A stretch of 9,264 nucleotides of DNA from contig WSMP01000058.1 of NCBI GenBank assembly GCA_013316495.1, forward strand, positions 1 to 9,264, written 5' to 3'. The stretch comes from Angelakisella sp. GTDB taxonomy: Bacteria > Bacillota > Clostridia > Oscillospirales > Ruminococcaceae. The notes under the pieces are model-generated. The model was given only the letters and a program-made list of their open reading frames with translations, did no database searches and was not told the origin of the DNA. A program made the position numbers and the translations under genes. Positions 6,149 through 9,264 of this stretch are shown piece by piece (position 1 is the first letter of the stretch; each line of letters begins with the position of its first letter).

Positions 6149-8941
6149 TTATTCCGAAAGGATGGCGGCGCACCGGGCGCAAAGGGTGGGGTGCTTCTCG
6201 TCCTTCCCCACCGTCTCGCTCTGCATCCAGCACCGCTGGCACTTTTCGCCCTGGGCGGCGGAGACATCCACGGTAATTCCCTCCACCTCGCCGGAGAAGG
6301 CGCCGCTCCCCTCCTGGGTCAGGGCCACCTCCGAGACGATGAAGATGGTGGGCAGCAGCTTCTCCTCCCCGGCCAGGAAGCGGCAGGCCTCCTCGCTGCA
6401 GTGGAGGACCACCTTGGCCTCCAGGGATTTGCCGATGGTCTTGGCGGTGCGGGCCGCTTCCAGGGCTTTGTTCACATCGTCCCGGATGGCGTGGAGCCGC
6501 TCCCACTTTTCCATAAACGCCGGGGGCACCAGCCCCTCCTGGTATTCCGGCATGTCGTTGAGCATCACCGAGGCCCTGTTGTAGGCCTTGCTTTCCGGAA
6601 TGAAGGACCAAATCTCCTCCGCCGTGTAGGGCAGGATGGGGGCCAGCATCAGGTCCAGGGCGCAAAGAATCTGATAGATGGCGGTTTGGGCGGCGCGGCG
6701 GTCCGGGCCGTCCTTTTTCTCCACATAGAGCCGGTCCTTCAGGACGTCCAGATAGAAGCTGGACATATCCACAGCGCAGAAGTTATGGATGGCGTGGTAG
6801 ATATCGTGGAACTCGAAGGCCTCGTAGGCGGCCCGGACCTCCCCGATGAGCTTCTGGCAGCTGGCGATGGCCCACTTGTCAATGTCGTGGAGCTGCTGGA
6901 AGGGCAGCTGGTGGAGATCCGGCTGGAAGTCCTTCAGGTTCCCCAGGATGTACCGGGCGGTGTTGCGAATCTTCCGGTAGCCGTCGGAAAGCTGCTTGAG
7001 GTACTCGAAGGAGATGCGCACATCGGAATGGTAGTCGGAGGAGGCCACCCAGAGGCGCAGGATATCGGCGCCGTACTGCTCGATAATCTTTTCCGGGGCG
7101 GTGCCGTTTTTCAGGGATTTGGACATCTTCTTCCCCTCGCCGTCCACCACCCAGCCACAGCTGCAGCAGTTTTTGTAGGGGGACTTTCCGCGGGTGGCCA
7201 CCGCGGTGAGGAGGGAGGACTGGAACCAGCCCCGGTACTGGTCCGCCCCCTCGATGTACAGGTCGCAGGGCCAGGGCAGGCCGTGCTCCTCCAGCACCGA
7301 GGCATGGGTGCTGCCGGAATCGAACCAGACGTCCATAATGTCCTTTTCCTTGCGGAACTTTTTGCCGCCGCACTTTTTGCAGGCGGTGCCCTCCGGCAGG
7401 ATGTCGGAAGCCTCGTGGGTATACCAGGCGTCGGAGCCCTCCTGGCGGAACAGCTCCGCCACCGCCTGGATGCTGGCCTCGTCGATGTGGTACTGGCCGC
7501 AGTCCTGGCAGTAGAAGATGGGGATGGGCACCCCCCAGATGCGCTGGCGGCTGATGCACCAATCGCTGCGGTCGCTGACCATGTTCTTGATGCGCCCCTC
7601 TCCCCAGGCGGGAATCCACTTTACCTCCTCGATGGCCTTGATGGCGTCCTCCTTGAAGCCGTCCACCGAGCAGAACCACTGCTCGGTAGCCCGGAAGAGC
7701 ACCGGCTCCTTGCAGCGCCAGCAGTGGGGGTACTGGTGGATGATCTTCTGCACCGCAAAGAGGGCGTCCAGCTCCACCAGGTGCTGGAGAATCGCCTGAT
7801 TGGCCTCCTTGGTGGTAATGCCGGCAAACTGCCCCGCCTCGGCGGTCATGCGGCCCTTGTTATCCACCGGCACCACCACCGGAATTTCCGGGTAATGGTT
7901 CATGCAGACCTCAAAGTCCTCCACGCCGTGGCCGGGGGCGGTGTGGACGCAGCCGGTGCCGCTTTCCAGGGTGACGTGCTCCCCCAGGATGATGGGAGAG
8001 ACCCGATCCATAAAGGGATGGGTATAGGTGAGGTATTCCAGCTCCCGGCCGGGGATGAGTTCAGAGATGGTGTACTGGGCGATGCCGCCGGCCTCCATGG
8101 TGGCGGCCACCAGCTCCCGCGCCATCACATAGTATTCGTCCTTTTCGGTGGCGTGGACCACGCAGTAGTCGTAATCCGGCCCCAGACAGATAGCCAGGTT
8201 GCCGGGGAGGGTCCAGGTGGTGGTGGTCCAAATGACGAAGTAGGTTTTTGCCAGGTCCGCCCCCAGGGCGGTGAGCTTCCCCTTGTCATCCGCCACCTTG
8301 AATTTCACATAGATGGAATCGCAGGGGTCCTCGGCGTACTCAATCTCCGCCTCCGCCAGGGCGGTTTCGCACTGGGGGCACCAGTACACCGGCTTTAGCC
8401 CCTTGTAGATGTAGCCCTTGCTGGCCATCGCCCCGAAGATTTCAATCTGCTTGGCCTCGAAGCGGGGCCGGAGGGTGAGATAGGGGTTTTCCCAATCCCC
8501 CAGCACCCCCAGGCGCTTAAACTGCTCCCGCTGAACATCCACGTAGTGGAGGGCGTAGTCCTTGCAGATTTGGCGCAGCTCCAAATCGCTGGCGCCGCTG
8601 TCCACCCCGGCGGTTTTGCGGGCCTTCAGCTCGATGGGCAGGCCGTGGGTATCCCAGCCGGGGATGTAGGGGGCCTTGTAGCCCATCATGTTCTTGGAGC
8701 GGACGATGATATCCTTGAGAATCTTATTGAGGGCGGTGCCCAGATGGATATCCCCGTTGGCGTAGGGGGGGCCGTCGTGGAGGACATAGAGGGGCTTCCC
8801 CTCGTTGCGGCGGACCATCTCCTGGTACAGCTGGTGTTCCTCCCATCCGGCAAGGATGCCCGGCTCCTTCTGGGGCAGGCCAGCCCGCATCTGGAAGGCG
8901 GTTTCCGGCAGATTCAGTGTTGCGTTGTAATCCTGGGCCAT
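6149..8941 (-). CDS. ileS: isoleucyl-tRNA synthetase
   Basis: This 930-residue class I aminoacyl-tRNA synthetase charges tRNA-Ile. Visible marks in order are DGPPYANGDIHLGT (~56-69, the HIGH motif as HLGT), the editing domain with TTTTWTLPGN (~239-248) and GTGCVHTAPGHGVEDFE (~328-344) whose Asp342 is the expected editing residue, SRQRIWGVPIP (~464-474), WFDSGSTHASVL (~539-550), and GKKMSKSLKNG with KMSKS at ~605-609. The C-terminal zinc finger has Cys at about 901, 904, 921 and 924. Length and zinc finger fit the ordinary bacterial IleS type, not the eukaryote-like mupirocin-resistant type. The ATG at 8941 has AGGAGAG about 12 nt upstream, slightly far. The leader is very short: divIVA-like sequence on the opposite strand begins within ~25 nt, so no T-box or clear promoter is present in the window. 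Confidence 0.98.
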   Translation of the reverse strand: MAQDYNATLNLPETAFQMRAGLPQKEPGILAGWEEHQLYQEMVRRNEGKPLYVLHDGPPYANGDIHLGTALNKILKDIIVRSKNMMGYKAPYIPGWDTHGLPIELKARKTAGVDSGASDLELRQICKDYALHYVDVQREQFKRLGVLGDWENPYLTLRPRFEAKQIEIFGAMASKGYIYKGLKPVYWCPQCETALAEAEIEYAEDPCDSIYVKFKVADDKGKLTALGADLAKTYFVIWTTTTWTLPGNLAICLGPDYDYCVVHATEKDEYYVMARELVAATMEAGGIAQYTISELIPGRELEYLTYTHPFMDRVSPIILGEHVTLESGTGCVHTAPGHGVEDFEVCMNHYPEIPVVVPVDNKGRMTAEAGQFAGITTKEANQAILQHLVELDALFAVQKIIHQYPHCWRCKEPVLFRATEQWFCSVDGFKEDAIKAIEEVKWIPAWGEGRIKNMVSDRSDWCISRQRIWGVPIPIFYCQDCGQYHIDEASIQAVAELFRQEGSDAWYTHEASDILPEGTACKKCGGKKFRKEKDIMDVWFDSGSTHASVLEEHGLPWPCDLYIEGADQYRGWFQSSLLTAVATRGKSPYKNCCSCGWVVDGEGKKMSKSLKNGTAPEKIIEQYGADILRLWVASSDYHSDVRISFEYLKQLSDGYRKIRNTARYILGNLKDFQPDLHQLPFQQLHDIDKWAIASCQKLIGEVRAAYEAFEFHDIYHAIHNFCAVDMSSFYLDVLKDRLYVEKKDGPDRRAAQTAIYQILCALDLMLAPILPYTAEEIWSFIPESKAYNRASVMLNDMPEYQEGLVPPAFMEKWERLHAIRDDVNKALEAARTAKTIGKSLEAKVVLHCSEEACRFLAGEEKLLPTIFIVSEVALTQEGSGAFSGEVEGITVDVSAAQGEKCQRCWMQSETVGKDEKHPTLCARCAAILSE

Positions 8942-8960
8942 AGCGATACATCTCTCCTAT

Positions 8961-9264
8961 TTATTCGTGAAGGCCCAAAGCCTGGAAACGTACCGGGAGG
9001 ACGAGGAGAGCCTGCGCTCCGCCCTCATCGGCGCCCAAAAGCTGGGGGACAGCATCCTGAAGGACGCCCGCAGCAAGGCGGAGGTGATCCTGCGGGACGC
9101 CACCACCGAGGCGGACCATATCATTGAGGAAGCACATCTCCGCCTGGACCGGGAAACCGCCGAATACGAGCGGCTGAAGGAGCAGGTCACCGCCTTCCGG
9201 GAGGGGCTCTTTGATATGTACAAGAGCCACATCGAGGAAATCAGCCGTATGCCCCACAAGGAAA
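8961..9264 (+). pseudogene. divIVA: DivIVA-family coiled-coil protein, 5'-truncated, running off the window
   Basis: The plus-strand frame containing GTG at 8967 is open to the window end (99 codons). It reads KAQSLETYREDEESLRSALI, then GAQKLGDSILKDARSKAEVI, then LRDATTEADHIIEEAHLRLD, continuing as charged coiled coil to DMYKSHIEEISRMP. This is the middle of Firmicute DivIVA/GpsB-type cell-division proteins, from about residue 50 onward. The conserved N-terminal membrane-binding domain (the GY..EVD region) is absent: the frame closes with a stop at 8928-8930, and upstream of ~8960 the sequence is the ileS leader. No ribosome site precedes the only start-like codon (GTG 8967). In related genomes divIVA lies upstream of ileS on the same strand, so this fragment appears inverted. 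It could be a true rearrangement remnant or a chimeric join. Family call is fairly sure; intactness and expression are doubtful. Confidence 0.8.

Noticed and set aside
6125..8398. A 757-residue open frame on the plus strand opposite ileS
   Set aside because: It is antisense to a full-length, motif-complete ileS. Its product is Gly/Ala/Val/His/Leu-rich without any domain, as expected from third-position GC bias on the reverse strand.
8950..8996. Possible ileS promoter on the minus strand (TTTCCA, 17 nt, AATAAA)
   Set aside because: Both boxes match consensus at only four of six positions, and the predicted start would fall at or inside the ribosome site. Not credible without mapping.
1..9264. 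CRISPR array, insertion sequence, phage or defence island
   Set aside because: No regularly spaced repeats, transposase or integrase motifs, or terminal inverted repeats were seen. Nearly all sequence is explained by housekeeping genes.

Overview
The window is a GC-rich stretch of bacterial chromosome. The gene order ileS-lspA-rluD, a transketolase split into two genes, strong AGGAGG-type ribosome sites and a DivIVA-like protein all point to a Firmicute. The high GC fits a gut-type clostridium of the Oscillospiraceae/Ruminococcaceae kind. That placement is inferred from composition and synteny, not from a marker search.

Left edge (1-984). A tRNA-Val(UAC) on the minus strand is cut by the window start and has a clear sigma-A-type promoter behind it. 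Reading the other way are two small co-transcribed genes of unknown function: a 141-residue helical protein and a 70-residue polar protein. They converge on the long minus-strand block. The terminator of that block lies partly inside the last codons of the 70-residue gene.

Minus-strand block (980-8941), in transcription order: ileS (isoleucyl-tRNA synthetase), lspA (signal peptidase II), an rluD-type 23S rRNA pseudouridine synthase, an unrecognised 218-residue protein, a small N-terminal-cysteine (Ntn) amide hydrolase of the choloylglycine-hydrolase superfamily, the N- and C-terminal halves of transketolase, and a short ComEA-like helix-hairpin-helix membrane protein. Spacing is tight throughout: rluD overlaps lspA by one base (TGATG), and tktC starts 2 nt after tktN. 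Two intercistronic hairpins, after ileS and after tktC, look like terminators or attenuators, yet little room is left for a new promoter before the next gene. The block mixes translation, envelope maturation and central carbon metabolism. It is a housekeeping run, not an obvious accessory island.

Right edge (about 8960-9264). Directly behind the ileS ribosome site, on the PLUS strand, lies the middle of a DivIVA-family coiled-coil protein with its conserved N-terminal membrane-binding domain missing. In many Firmicutes divIVA lies immediately upstream of ileS on the SAME strand. Here a headless divIVA faces away from ileS, so the last ~300 bases look inverted relative to the usual order. This is either a real inversion breakpoint or an assembly/amplification chimera. 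It is the most notable anomaly in the window. I found no CRISPR array, insertion sequence, phage gene or recognisable new defence system.
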